This document shows positions 28,091-37,050 of a DNA stretch of 64,000 bases, one piece after another. The stretch is from G963664585 sp963664585 (GTDB lineage Bacteria > Bacillota > Clostridia > Oscillospirales > Ruminococcaceae). Numbering within the stretch: position 1 is the stretch's first letter; the number at the start of each line of letters is the position of its first letter. The stretch covers positions 62,001 to 126,000 of the forward strand of contig CAXXEO010000008.1 in assembly GCA_963664585.2 (NCBI GenBank), written 5' to 3'. The notes under the pieces were generated by a model. It worked only from the letters and a program-made list of their open reading frames with translations, made no database searches and was not told the DNA's origin. A program made the position numbers and the translations under genes.

Positions 28091-28861
28091 TAATGTGGTT
28101 CCCGCCATAGATAGTTATAAAAATAGAGTGATGTGGACATTAATTCGAACTAACTTTATGATTAGAAATATTTTCTTACGCATCCAATCTCCTTCATTCA
28201 TATTGGTTATACTTATGCTGTAAATATACATATTGTTGATTTAATATTGAATAATATTAAATCAACTTATCTGTGTATTATGCATGTGACTTGATAGAAT
28301 TTATAAATAGGTTAATAGATTATGTTTATAGTTCTATAAATATAATCTATTAATTAATAGTTTCCGTTTATAGCTTGATAGAATATGTTTACGTTTGATA
28401 AATATGTTAACTCTCGTAAAATAAAATCACAATTTTGTTGCTATTACTTTTTTCTTAGTAACTATAGCGATATGTAACAAATTAAACAACAATTATTTTT
28501 CGTCAATATGCTGCAAATTTGATTGACAAGTCTATTGTTTTAATATATATTTTGGGTGCAACGTTGCAATTGCCGTGATCTTTGGTGTCCGTTTCTTTTT
28601 GACCGGGGTTGCTCGTTGAATAGAACGGAGGTCTGTGAGAAACTGCTAGATAGGTAAAAAAAGGAATTTTTGTATAATCATAATTTTAAAAAAGATCGAC
28701 ATATCAGAATTTATGTCATGCTCTACATTGCAATTATGGTGTTTATTCTGTTAATAACGTAGTTACAAAAATCTCCTAAACAGACAAATGTAGATTGTAG
28801 TGATGTGCATAATATAGACCAATATATGCATAAAAATACATTCAATTAGAGGAGTGGCTAA
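28091..28861. other. Long AT-rich intergenic region upstream of the peptide-transport operon
   Basis: 770 bp without a supported gene. The first 430 bp are very AT-rich, with short repeated motifs such as TTTATAG and TAATAG. A good promoter lies at 28523-28551, leaving a leader of about 300 nt before the first gene; that leader includes GTGCAACGTTGCAATTGC. A regulatory leader is possible but no known riboswitch was recognised. Confidence 0.5.
28523..28551 (+). promoter_or_regulatory. Sigma-A-type promoter of the opp/dpp operon
   Basis: TTGACA (28523-28528), a 17-bp spacer and TATATT (28546-28551), preceded by an AT-rich stretch. It lies about 310 bp upstream of the first gene. Confidence 0.65.
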
Positions 28862-29806
28862 ATGGGGCGTTACATACTTAAACGGCTAATTCTAATGCTG
28901 CCGGTATTAGTAGGGGTGACCATAATTGTTTTTACCCTACTATATTTTACACCGGGTGATCCGGCAAAGATGATACTTGGATCAAATGCGACTTCAACAG
29001 AAATAGAGATGAAGCGTGCAGAGTTGGGACTTAATGATGGATACTTTGTGAGGCTGATTCGCTACATCAGTGGTGTTGCAGTTGGCGACTTCGGAAAATC
29101 TTATCTAAGCGACAGGCCTGTTATCAAAGAAATCTTTGATCGTTTTCCTTCCACATTTCTGCTGGCTGTTATAGCTATGTGTATTTCTTCGACAGTAGGT
29201 GTCTCAATGGGGGTCATTGCTGCTGTCAATCAAAATACATGGAAGGATAATATGGCCATGGCGTTTGCGCTTGTCGGGGTCTCGATGCCAAACTTTTGGC
29301 TGGGACTTATGCTGTCTATTATCTTTGCGTTGAAACTTGGCTGGCTTCCCGCGTCGGGTTTTTATGGCCCCTCGTATTGGATATTGCCCGCTCTTACCGT
29401 CTCGGTACAGGGAATGGCTACTATTGCCAGACAGACCCGTTCCAGTATGCTCGAGGTCATCCGTCAGGATTATATTCGTACTGCCAGAGCAAAAGGACAG
29501 AAAGAACTAATCGTTGTGATCATTCATGCCTTAAAGAATGCCCTGATCCCGGTACTCACCTCTATTGGTATGATGTTTGGTGCGCTTCTTTGCGGCGCCA
29601 TGGTAACGGAAGTAATTTTCTCCATACCAGGTCTTGGAAACTTTATGGTGAGTTCCATTAAGAATCGTGACTTTCCAGCTGTGCAGGGCTGTGTGCTTTT
29701 TGTAGCGATCACTGTGGGCTTTATGAACTTGATTGTTGATATTTTATATGCGTATGTTGATCCAAGAATTAAATCCCAGTACAAGCGTGCGCAGGGGAGG
29801 GCCTAA
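28862..29806 (+). CDS. Dipeptide/oligopeptide ABC transporter permease, DppB/OppB type
   Basis: 314-residue inner-membrane permease with six membrane segments. It begins with RYILKRLILMLPVLVGVTII, the usual N-terminus of this subunit, and has the FTPGDPAKMILG loop and the EAA coupling motif in RTARAKGQKELIVVIIHALKN. GAGGAG precedes ATG 28862. It is the first gene of a five-gene operon (permeases, two ATPases, binding protein) that imports short peptides or a related solute such as nickel or opines. Confidence 0.93.
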   Translation: MGRYILKRLILMLPVLVGVTIIVFTLLYFTPGDPAKMILGSNATSTEIEMKRAELGLNDGYFVRLIRYISGVAVGDFGKSYLSDRPVIKEIFDRFPSTFLLAVIAMCISSTVGVSMGVIAAVNQNTWKDNMAMAFALVGVSMPNFWLGLMLSIIFALKLGWLPASGFYGPSYWILPALTVSVQGMATIARQTRSSMLEVIRQDYIRTARAKGQKELIVVIIHALKNALIPVLTSIGMMFGALLCGAMVTEVIFSIPGLGNFMVSSIKNRDFPAVQGCVLFVAITVGFMNLIVDILYAYVDPRIKSQYKRAQGRA

Positions 29807-30700
29807 ATGATAGTAGGAATGACGAGCTCTGAGAGTAAGAAAGCGAATATCGGTAAGAAAAACAGCCAGTTTATGGATGTGTGGAAAAGGCTCCGAAAGA
29901 ATAAGATGGCAATGGCGGGACTGGCTGTGCTGGCTATCATTATCTTCATGTGTGTATTTGCTGATTTTCTGACACCCTATGGATATGATGATCAGAATAT
30001 TGACATTATGTTCCAATCCCCCAGTGCGAGCCATCTTTTTGGTACGGATCAACTGGGAAGAGATATCCTGACTCGCCTGATGTATGGCGGAAGAATCTCT
30101 TTGCGTGTAGGCCTGATTTCAGTAGCTGTTTCCTGTTTGTTAGGGTCAACTGTCGGAGCGATTGCAGGATATTATGGGGGAAAAGTGGATCAGATCCTCA
30201 TGCGTATCTTGGATATATTTATGGCAATCCCCAACATTCTGTTGGCTATTGCAATAGCGGCGACACTGGGGTCTGGCATCAATAACGCCATCATTGCTAT
30301 CGGTATTTCAGGTATTCCGGGATATGCCAGGATGATGCGTGCCTCTATCCTTTCAGTCCGCGAGATGGAGTATATTGAGGCTGCTCGTTCTATCAACGCC
30401 AGAGATGCTAGAATTATCATGTTTGATATCATACCTAACGTGTTGTCTCCCATTATTATTCAGATTACATTAGGCGTGGCTGGTGCCATTCTGACGGCGG
30501 CTTCTTTGAGCTTCATTGGATTAGGAGTACAGCCTCCGTATCCAGAATGGGGGGCAATGCTTTCCACAGGAAGGCAGTTCATCCGTGACTATATGCAGCT
30601 GGTTCTGTATCCCGGCTTATGTATCATGTTGACCGTGTTCTCCTTAAATATGCTGGGCGACGGCCTGAGAGATGCCCTAGACCCCAGGCTGAAGAATTAA
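29807..30700 (+). CDS. Dipeptide/oligopeptide ABC transporter permease, DppC/OppC type
   Basis: 297 residues. The N-terminal cytoplasmic tail leads to a first membrane helix after WKRLRKNKMAMAGLAVL, the family's opening motif. FGTDQLGRDILTRLMYGGRISL and the EAA loop EAARSINARDARIIMFDIIPN are clear. ATG 29807 abuts the stop of the preceding permease (TAAATG), with GGGAGG upstream, so the two are translationally coupled. Confidence 0.94.
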   Translation: MIVGMTSSESKKANIGKKNSQFMDVWKRLRKNKMAMAGLAVLAIIIFMCVFADFLTPYGYDDQNIDIMFQSPSASHLFGTDQLGRDILTRLMYGGRISLRVGLISVAVSCLLGSTVGAIAGYYGGKVDQILMRILDIFMAIPNILLAIAIAATLGSGINNAIIAIGISGIPGYARMMRASILSVREMEYIEAARSINARDARIIMFDIIPNVLSPIIIQITLGVAGAILTAASLSFIGLGVQPPYPEWGAMLSTGRQFIRDYMQLVLYPGLCIMLTVFSLNMLGDGLRDALDPRLKN

Positions 30701-30711
30701 GGAGGTATATG

Positions 30712-31719
30712 ATGGAAAAAGAAACTTTATTGTCTATAAAAGATCTGGTGATTGAGTATAAAACAGATGCAGAGGTCGTCCATGCAGTAAACGGAATTTC
30801 TCTGGAAATCGGGGTAGGGGAGACTGTAGGACTTGTGGGAGAGACCGGTGCCGGTAAAACAACCATTGCCTTGGGCCTTATGCAGCTGATTCCAGATCCA
30901 CCAGGAGAACTGGTTTCAGGAGAAATTATTTTTGAAGGAAAAGACCTGACCAAGTTATCCATAAACGATATGAGAGAAATCCGTGGACGGAAGATTTCTA
31001 TGATTTTCCAGGATCCAATGACGGCTTTAAACCCGATTATGACGGTTGGTGAACAAATTGCCGAAGTGATCAGGCTTCATGAAAAGGTCGGCGATAGACC
31101 TATTAATGCAAGCGAAGCCAGACAGAAAGCGATAGAAATGTTAGAGATGGTGGGAATTCCGGGAGAGCGGCATGAAGAATATCCCCATCAGTTTTCCGGT
31201 GGTATGAAGCAGCGTGTTGTCATTGCGATCGCTTTGGCCTGTAATCCCGTTCTTCTGATTGCGGATGAGCCAACGACAGCGTTGGATGTAACGATTCAGG
31301 CGCAAGTACTCGACATGATGGACAAACTGAAGCAAAAGCTTAAGACTTCAATGTTGATGATCACCCACGATCTGGGAATTGTGGCGGATATCTGTGATAA
31401 AGTAGCGATCATATACGCAGGTGAGATTGTAGAATACGGCAACAAAGAAGATATCTTTTTAAAAACAAGCCATCCATATACAAAGGGACTGTTTGCGTCC
31501 CTGCCCAGCATTACCAGTAAGGCAAAACGATTAATACCCATTAAAGGCTTAATGCCGAATCCTGCCGATCTGCCCCAGGGATGTAAATTTAATCCGCGTT
31601 GTCCTGAATGCACTGAAGAATGTCGCAGCGGTGAGATTCCAAATCTCGAGCTGAATCCCGGGCATTTTGTGAGATGCATAAAGGCAGTGCCGGTGGGACG
31701 GAGTGAAGTAAATAAATGA
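30712..31719 (+). CDS. Dipeptide/oligopeptide ABC transporter ATPase, DppD/OppD type
   Basis: 335-residue ATPase. Walker A GETGAGKTT, signature FSGGMKQR, Walker B LLIADEPTTALD and switch His in ITHDLG are complete. The C-terminal peptide-transporter extension has the Cys-rich GCKFNPRCPECTEEC, which in related ATPases holds an Fe-S cluster. The start is ATG 30712, the second of two tandem ATGs, 6 nt after GGAGG. It overlaps the next ATPase gene by 4 bp (ATGA). Confidence 0.94.
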   Translation: MEKETLLSIKDLVIEYKTDAEVVHAVNGISLEIGVGETVGLVGETGAGKTTIALGLMQLIPDPPGELVSGEIIFEGKDLTKLSINDMREIRGRKISMIFQDPMTALNPIMTVGEQIAEVIRLHEKVGDRPINASEARQKAIEMLEMVGIPGERHEEYPHQFSGGMKQRVVIAIALACNPVLLIADEPTTALDVTIQAQVLDMMDKLKQKLKTSMLMITHDLGIVADICDKVAIIYAGEIVEYGNKEDIFLKTSHPYTKGLFASLPSITSKAKRLIPIKGLMPNPADLPQGCKFNPRCPECTEECRSGEIPNLELNPGHFVRCIKAVPVGRSEVNK

Positions 31720-32660
31720 GTGCATTGATTGAAGTAAAAGATCTAAAAAAATATTTTAACACACCCAGGGGACCTCTCCATGCGGTGGATGGCGTTAATT
31801 TCACCATTCAAGCTGGCAAAACTCTTGGCGTGGTGGGCGAGTCAGGGTGTGGAAAATCCACATTAGGGCGTACCCTCATTCACCTTTTGGAAAGTACAGG
31901 GGGACAGGTGCTTTTTGAAGGCAAGGATGTGACGCATGTCAATAAACAAGAGCTTCGTGAACTAAGAAAGAACATGCAGATCATTTTTCAGGATCCATTT
32001 TCTTCTCTAAACCCCAGAAAGACTGTCAGCGAAATCATCCGTGACCCCTTGGTCATTGATGGAAGTATGAAAAGAGACGAAATTGAAAAAGAGATCAGGA
32101 ACCTGATGGATATCGTCGGTTTGGCTGACAGACTTTATAATTCTTATCCTCACGAATTGGATGGAGGGAGACGTCAGAGAATCGGTGTGGCAAGAGCTTT
32201 GGCATTAAGGCCCAAGTTTATCGTATGTGATGAACCGGTTTCGGCATTGGACGTATCTATCCAGGCCCAGATCTTAAACCTCATGCAGGATCTCCAGGAG
32301 GAGAGAGGGCTGACCTATATGTTTATTACTCATAATTTGTCGGTCGTAAAATATATTTCTGATGATATCTGCGTGATGTATCTTGGAAATATGGTGGAGA
32401 AATGCTCTTCCGATGAATTATTTGAAAGCCCTATGCACCCTTATACCAAGGCGCTGTTGTCAGCCATTCCAATTCCGGATATCACCGTAAAGCATGAGCG
32501 TATCCTTTTAAACGGCGAGATTACCTCCCCAATTAACCCAAAGCCCGGATGCCGGTTTGCTGCTAGATGTAATTGTGCCCAGGCGCTCTGCACGAGGGAA
32601 AACCCAGTGCTACGGGAAATTAAACCGGGACACTTTATAGCCTGTCATGCAATCGTATAA
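31716..32660 (+). CDS. Dipeptide/oligopeptide ABC transporter ATPase, DppF/OppF type
   Basis: 314 residues, partner ATPase of the previous gene. Walker A GESGCGKST, Walker B FIVCDEPVSALD and the Cys-rich end GCRFAARCNCAQALC are present. The ABC signature is altered, reading ELDGGRRQRIG where LSGGQ is standard; this version recurs in Clostridial OppF proteins, so it is not by itself evidence of inactivity. It is translationally coupled to the upstream gene by ATGA. Confidence 0.93.
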   Translation: MSALIEVKDLKKYFNTPRGPLHAVDGVNFTIQAGKTLGVVGESGCGKSTLGRTLIHLLESTGGQVLFEGKDVTHVNKQELRELRKNMQIIFQDPFSSLNPRKTVSEIIRDPLVIDGSMKRDEIEKEIRNLMDIVGLADRLYNSYPHELDGGRRQRIGVARALALRPKFIVCDEPVSALDVSIQAQILNLMQDLQEERGLTYMFITHNLSVVKYISDDICVMYLGNMVEKCSSDELFESPMHPYTKALLSAIPIPDITVKHERILLNGEITSPINPKPGCRFAARCNCAQALCTRENPVLREIKPGHFIACHAIV

Positions 32661-32727
32661 TCAGCGAGAAGAAGTGTTTTATGCAAATACCCTATAAAAC
32701 TAACACAAATCAATGAGGAGGAAAAAC

Positions 32728-34290
32728 ATGAAAAATTTCTCGATCAAGATTCTGGCAATGGCACTGGCATGCGTTTTGGCACTATTATCCATTACAGCCT
32801 GTGGGTCAGGCACAGGAACATCATCCAGCAGTAGCAAAACATCTTCTGCCGCTGCGAAAAAGACAAAACTGGTTTTGGCAAATCTACAGGATCCCCAGTC
32901 ATTGGATCCATGGGCGTCCGGTACTACCGCGTCCAGTCGTGTTATTAACCAAGTAGTAGAAGGTTTAATAGCTGTATACAATGATGGTACAATTCATAAC
33001 GTTTTGGCAGAAAGCTATTCATGGGAAAATGAAACGACTTTGTTGTTCAAATTAAGAAAAGGTGTAAAATTCCATGACGGATCTGATTTTAATGCAGATG
33101 ATGTACTATGGACATTCCAGAAAACAAAAACATCTGTCAAAGGTGCCCAGCTTACCAATGTTGACTTTGACAATGTGAAAAAAGTCGATGATTATACAGT
33201 CCGTGTACCCCTAAAGGAGAAACAAGGTACGATTCTATATTTGCTGACTAGCAATTTGCTTCCCATGGCCAGTCAGGTAGCCTATGAAAAAGACCCCCAG
33301 GCTCTTTGTGGCACAGGCCCTTATAAATTTGTAAAGAGGGTAACCGGCGACCGTTCTGAATTGATTGCGAACGATGCATATTGGGGCGGAGCACCCGCTA
33401 TTAAAGAAGTAGTCATCAGAACCATTACAGAGGCTGCACAGAGAACCATCGAGCTTGAAACCGGTGGCGTTGACATCGTTTTGGATGTGAACGGAAGCGA
33501 CCGTACAAGAATCAAAGCAAATACAAAATTGCAGCTAGAGACATATCCCAGCTTCCTTAACAACGTTATCGTTTTTAACTGCAGAAAAGAACATTCTCCT
33601 TTAGACAATGCTCAAGTCCGTCAGGCAATCGCATATGGCATTGACAAAGCGGCTATCGTAAAAACTGCCTACAGCGGAATCGGAAAAGTAGCAGTTGGAC
33701 CGCTTTCAACCGCTTATAAGGGCTTTGATCAGGATTTGGTCACCACCCCCAGATATGAGTACAATGTAGAAAAGGCAAAGAAAATGCTGGCAGATCTCGG
33801 TTATGCAAACGGCTTCAATGTAACACTGATTGTAGATGAAAATGCATTCCGTGTGGCAACTGTCGAAATTCTGCAGCATTATTTGTCGGCAATGAATATC
33901 AAAGTAACTCTTAAGTCCTATGAATCTGCAACTTACTTTGATGCAGTATACGGCGGCAAAGACTGGGATATCAGCCTGATCGGCACCAGAATCGGATCTG
34001 AAGGCTCTTTGCTTCTGTGGACACTGAGTGATCCTACCGGAAAGAGCGGATATAATCACTCTGGCTGGTACGATGAGAAATATAGACAACTCGTAACCAC
34101 AGCTCGTAATACAACCAATGAAACCGAATATCTTTCAACCCTGAAGCAAGCACAGGAAATCTTTATGGATAATCTGCCCTGGCTCCCAGTTCAGGAAAAC
34201 GAAGAGGTAAATGCGGCAAATGCTAGCATAAAAGGCTTAAAGGAGTTCTTGGTAAGTAGTTGGCTGGTTAAGACCTTATCTTTCGCATAA
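32728..34290 (+). CDS. Peptide/nickel-type ABC transporter substrate-binding lipoprotein
   Basis: 520-residue SBP_bac_5 protein. ATG 32728 follows GAGGAGG by 7 nt. The N-terminus is a lipoprotein signal (lipobox LSITAC) with a Ser/Gly linker. Mature features are DPQSLDPWASG, LRKGVKFHDGSDFNADDVLWTF as the family signature region in two parts, and FNCRKEHSPLDNAQVRQAI. It captures the substrate outside the cell for the OppBCDF complex encoded immediately upstream. It is the last gene of the operon, with a strong terminator 50 bp downstream. Peptide is the default substrate, but related proteins bind sugars, heme or nickel. Confidence 0.93.
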   Translation: MKNFSIKILAMALACVLALLSITACGSGTGTSSSSSKTSSAAAKKTKLVLANLQDPQSLDPWASGTTASSRVINQVVEGLIAVYNDGTIHNVLAESYSWENETTLLFKLRKGVKFHDGSDFNADDVLWTFQKTKTSVKGAQLTNVDFDNVKKVDDYTVRVPLKEKQGTILYLLTSNLLPMASQVAYEKDPQALCGTGPYKFVKRVTGDRSELIANDAYWGGAPAIKEVVIRTITEAAQRTIELETGGVDIVLDVNGSDRTRIKANTKLQLETYPSFLNNVIVFNCRKEHSPLDNAQVRQAIAYGIDKAAIVKTAYSGIGKVAVGPLSTAYKGFDQDLVTTPRYEYNVEKAKKMLADLGYANGFNVTLIVDENAFRVATVEILQHYLSAMNIKVTLKSYESATYFDAVYGGKDWDISLIGTRIGSEGSLLLWTLSDPTGKSGYNHSGWYDEKYRQLVTTARNTTNETEYLSTLKQAQEIFMDNLPWLPVQENEEVNAANASIKGLKEFLVSSWLVKTLSFA

Positions 34291-34341
34291 TAGTACTTAT
34301 TTGGAATGTGTTTATAGTTAAATAAGATGTTGATTGGAGTA

Positions 34342-34376
34342 CTGCCACGCAGGCCGCGAAGCAGCCTGCGTGGCAG
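34342..34376 (+). terminator. Terminator hairpin of the opp operon
   Basis: CTGCCACGCAGGC (34342-34354) pairs perfectly with GCCTGCGTGGCAG (34364-34376) around a 9-nt loop. The T-tract is weak (ACTCTCTTC). Confidence 0.7.
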
Positions 34377-34567
34377 ACTCTCTTCACACAAAATATTCAT
34401 TCATTTTTTGCAACCTTTCGATGATGGCTTGAATACTCTTTAATACTAATCTCCAATCGATGACGATTCTGTCCTTGATTATTCCATCTCAGGTGGGAAT
34501 CAGAGATAAAATATAGTGCCATTTTAATAGGATATAGTATAAGGCTAGTACATTGTAAAATTTTAAT

Positions 34568-34606
34568 CTCGTATATTCCCCCGCCGAAGGCGGGGGAATA
34601 TACGAG
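34568..34606. repeat. Solo hairpin sharing the core of the dispersed repeat
   Basis: 18-bp perfect stem CTCGTATATTCCCCCGCC with loop GAA. The inner TTCCCCCGCC-GAA-GGCGGGGGAA is identical to the centre of the dispersed elements, but the outer TATAG..GATTAACTT arms are absent. It is preceded by TACATTGTAAAAT, identical to part of the IS30 terminal repeat. Confidence 0.8.
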
Positions 34607-34722
34607 AACATTTAATCCATTGTCATATAAGATTTAGATATTACAAGGCACTAGAAGCAACTTTCAGGCCGATTATAAATCTGGCGCAGCTCGAAAGAGA
34701 GCAAACAGAAAGGAAATGTGAC

Positions 34723-36249
34723 ATGGCAATTTTACAAGTTAAAACAGAAAATGGAATCGTAGAAGGCCTTCCGTCCAGCAATCAGGCGGTAAGCTTATTC
34801 AAAGGAATTCCTTTTGCAAAACCCCCGGTAGGCGATTTAAGGTGGAAAGCTCCACAGCCGGCCGAATCTTGGGAGGGCGTAAAACAAGCATACAAATTTG
34901 CTCCCATTGCCATGCAATGTCGTTTTGCATCTGAAGGCGGCGGAAATACTTTAGCCGCCAGAGAATTCTATGTAGTCGAGTTTCCAATGAGTGAAGACTG
35001 CCTGTACCTGAACGTTTGGACACCGGCCAAAACCGCAAATGAAAAGCTGCCGGTTGGAATTTATATTCATGGAGGCGGTTACGAGACTGGCTATAGTTAT
35101 TTAAATGCTTATGATGGGGATGGTTTCGCCAAGAGAGATATCGTCATCGTAACAATTCCTTATCGTGTGAATCTATTTGGATTTTTAGCTCACCCAGAAT
35201 TGGCTGCCGAGGATCCACACGGCAGTACCGGCAATTATGGTACGATGGATCAGGTGGCGGCGATTGAATGGGTCATAAGGAATATAGCCGCTTTCGGCGG
35301 GAACCCTGAAAATATCACTCTATTTGGCCAATCTGCCGGTGGCAACAGCGTATCAAATTTGTGCGCTTCTCCTTTGGTAAAGGGTAAATTCAAGCGTGCA
35401 ATTTTCCAAAGCGGCGGCGGCCTGAATAAAAAGGGAGTTATGAATTCCAGTTCCAAGGAGAACGCAGAAAAGATAGGTGTCCGATTTTTTGAGTTTCTGG
35501 GCGTAAAATCATTGGCCGAGGCCAGAGCAGTTGACGGCCAGACCCTAATCGAAAAATTCAAAGAATTTAAAGGCACTGATGGCTATTCCCAGCTGTTCCG
35601 TCCTTGTATCGACGGCTATGTGACACCGGAAGATCCTGCTGAGTATTTCCTTGCCGGTAAACAGCCCGATATCGATTATATGGTTGGTTGTACCAGGGAT
35701 GAAATGCGCAAGCCAGGTGCCGCTGCTCCTGCTTATGATATTATCAAAGAACAGGCGAAAGCAAATTACGGTGATTTGGCTGAAAAATACTTAGAAGCGA
35801 TTCAAGCCAAAGATCCGATTGCCTGTCAGCCTTATTTTGAAAATGGTATCGGTGACAATATGCTGTCTGGTGATTTGGCTTATTGTGAGAATCAACTGAT
35901 GCTTGGTCGTAATCCGGCTTTCATGTACTACTTTACTTATGTGCCGCCGGGATGCGAAAAGATGGGTGCTTTCCATTCCGTAGAGCATCAATATGTCTTT
36001 CAGACCCTTGTCCGATCAAAACTTCCTTATACCGGATTTGATTTTGATCTATCCAATGAATTAGCAGATTATTGGGCTAATTTCATTAAGACGGGCAATC
36101 CCAATGGCGATGGAAAGCAAACTTGGAAGCCATATACCAAGGAGGCACCAGAAGTGTTGGAAATTGCTAAAGAACGTAAAATGATAAAGGCTCCGCGGGC
36201 AGCCAATGTTGCATTCCAGGTGGATTATACTTTGGGGAAAATCAAATAA
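34723..36249 (+). CDS. Type-B carboxylesterase (PnbA-like)
   Basis: 508-residue alpha/beta-hydrolase of the cholinesterase/p-nitrobenzyl-esterase family. The oxyanion hole (IHGGGYETGY) and nucleophile elbow FGQSAGGNSV are present, and the catalytic His is likely in GAFHSVEHQYVF. The early block VSLFKGIPFAKPPVGDLRW and EDCLYLNVWTP are family signatures. Unlike most members the elbow reads G-Q-S-A-G rather than G-E-S-A-G, which is a common bacterial variant. No signal peptide, so it is cytoplasmic. Natural substrate unknown. It is not obviously in an operon, as it has its own AAAGGAAATG site and 430 bp upstream. Confidence 0.93.
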   Translation: MAILQVKTENGIVEGLPSSNQAVSLFKGIPFAKPPVGDLRWKAPQPAESWEGVKQAYKFAPIAMQCRFASEGGGNTLAAREFYVVEFPMSEDCLYLNVWTPAKTANEKLPVGIYIHGGGYETGYSYLNAYDGDGFAKRDIVIVTIPYRVNLFGFLAHPELAAEDPHGSTGNYGTMDQVAAIEWVIRNIAAFGGNPENITLFGQSAGGNSVSNLCASPLVKGKFKRAIFQSGGGLNKKGVMNSSSKENAEKIGVRFFEFLGVKSLAEARAVDGQTLIEKFKEFKGTDGYSQLFRPCIDGYVTPEDPAEYFLAGKQPDIDYMVGCTRDEMRKPGAAAPAYDIIKEQAKANYGDLAEKYLEAIQAKDPIACQPYFENGIGDNMLSGDLAYCENQLMLGRNPAFMYYFTYVPPGCEKMGAFHSVEHQYVFQTLVRSKLPYTGFDFDLSNELADYWANFIKTGNPNGDGKQTWKPYTKEAPEVLEIAKERKMIKAPRAANVAFQVDYTLGKIK

Positions 36250-36462
36250 CGTTAAGCAAAACTAATTAGCATGGATATTTGGTTTGGAATGAAAAATCAT
36301 TACAAAAATAATATGCCGATATTTGAATCCGCCGTCATCAAATCTCTATTTGGCGCACAATTAAAATAAAGTTTTAAGCCCAAAGAGATTTAGTTTAAGA
36401 ATTTGGAACTGCAAGGATAATTTATCAGAGCGTCCCTTACATGAGTCAACCACGAATTAAAG

Positions 36463-36511
36463 GTAAACCTCCAAGTCGGTGTATGACAGACGCACCGGCC
36501 TGGAGGTTTAC
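36463..36511. terminator. Hairpin, probable terminator after the carboxylesterase
   Basis: GTAAACCTCCA (36463-36473) pairs with TGGAGGTTTAC (36501-36511), with an inner CGGTG/CACCG stem. It lies about 210 bp after the esterase stop. Confidence 0.6.
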
Positions 36512-36645
36512 AATATTTAAACGACAATAAAAGGCATAGTATGACTGACTGCTTAATGAAAAGAGGGAAGAACAATGGTTAATATAAACACATTTGCATG
36601 CACCGAGCCTAATCCGGTGATACTTCGTATTCTCTGCCTCCTACA

Positions 36646-36692
36646 AACTTGTTCAGGATTTCTACAATGAAGTTCTGAACAAGTTCTTTTTT
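36646..36692 (+). terminator. Rho-independent terminator of unknown transcript
   Basis: AACTTGTTCAG (36646-36656) pairs with CTGAACAAGTT (36675-36685), followed by C and six Ts. No intact plus-strand gene ends just before it, so it probably marks the end of a lost gene. Confidence 0.65.
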
Positions 36693-37050
36693 AGTTCTTA
36701 CGACGACCTCAAAGGCGGCATGCATGAAGCCTTCCGGGTGGGGCATTTTCAGTATTCGGAAATCTTATTCAGTGACACCATAAGTCTTTGGATATATGAT
36801 ATAATATATGTCATTGCACTCATTATGCCAATTTTATGTCCTGTGGGTTCATCGCTAATGGGAGTACTGCCAACCATGGGAGATTAACCAATGAACCCTT
36901 TCGTTTTATGCGTTAACAGGAAAAGTCAACAGTGCCTTTACCGGCAGGGAACAGACTATGAGATGTTCTTTGATATTTGAATAATCTGTGCCGTGTGAAT
37001 GGACCATGGCACTCATAATAAATTATTAAAAATCACCTTTAGAAGGGAAA

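Larger units (their letters stand above)
34291..34722. other. Intergenic region with operon terminator and stand-alone GC hairpin
   Basis: Holds the opp terminator (34342-34376) and an isolated 39-bp hairpin (34568-34606) sharing the core of the dispersed repeats. No gene is supported. The carboxylesterase ribosome binding site AGAAAGGAAATG is at the right end. Confidence 0.6.
36250..37050. other. 800-bp gene-poor region with two terminators and possible gene debris
   Basis: Contains two hairpins (36463-36511 and 36646-36692). Between 36700 and 36950 a stretch translates to scraps such as VIALIMPILCPVGSSLMG that look like a hydrophobic protein fragment without start or frame continuity. No intact gene is supported. 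Confidence 0.4.
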
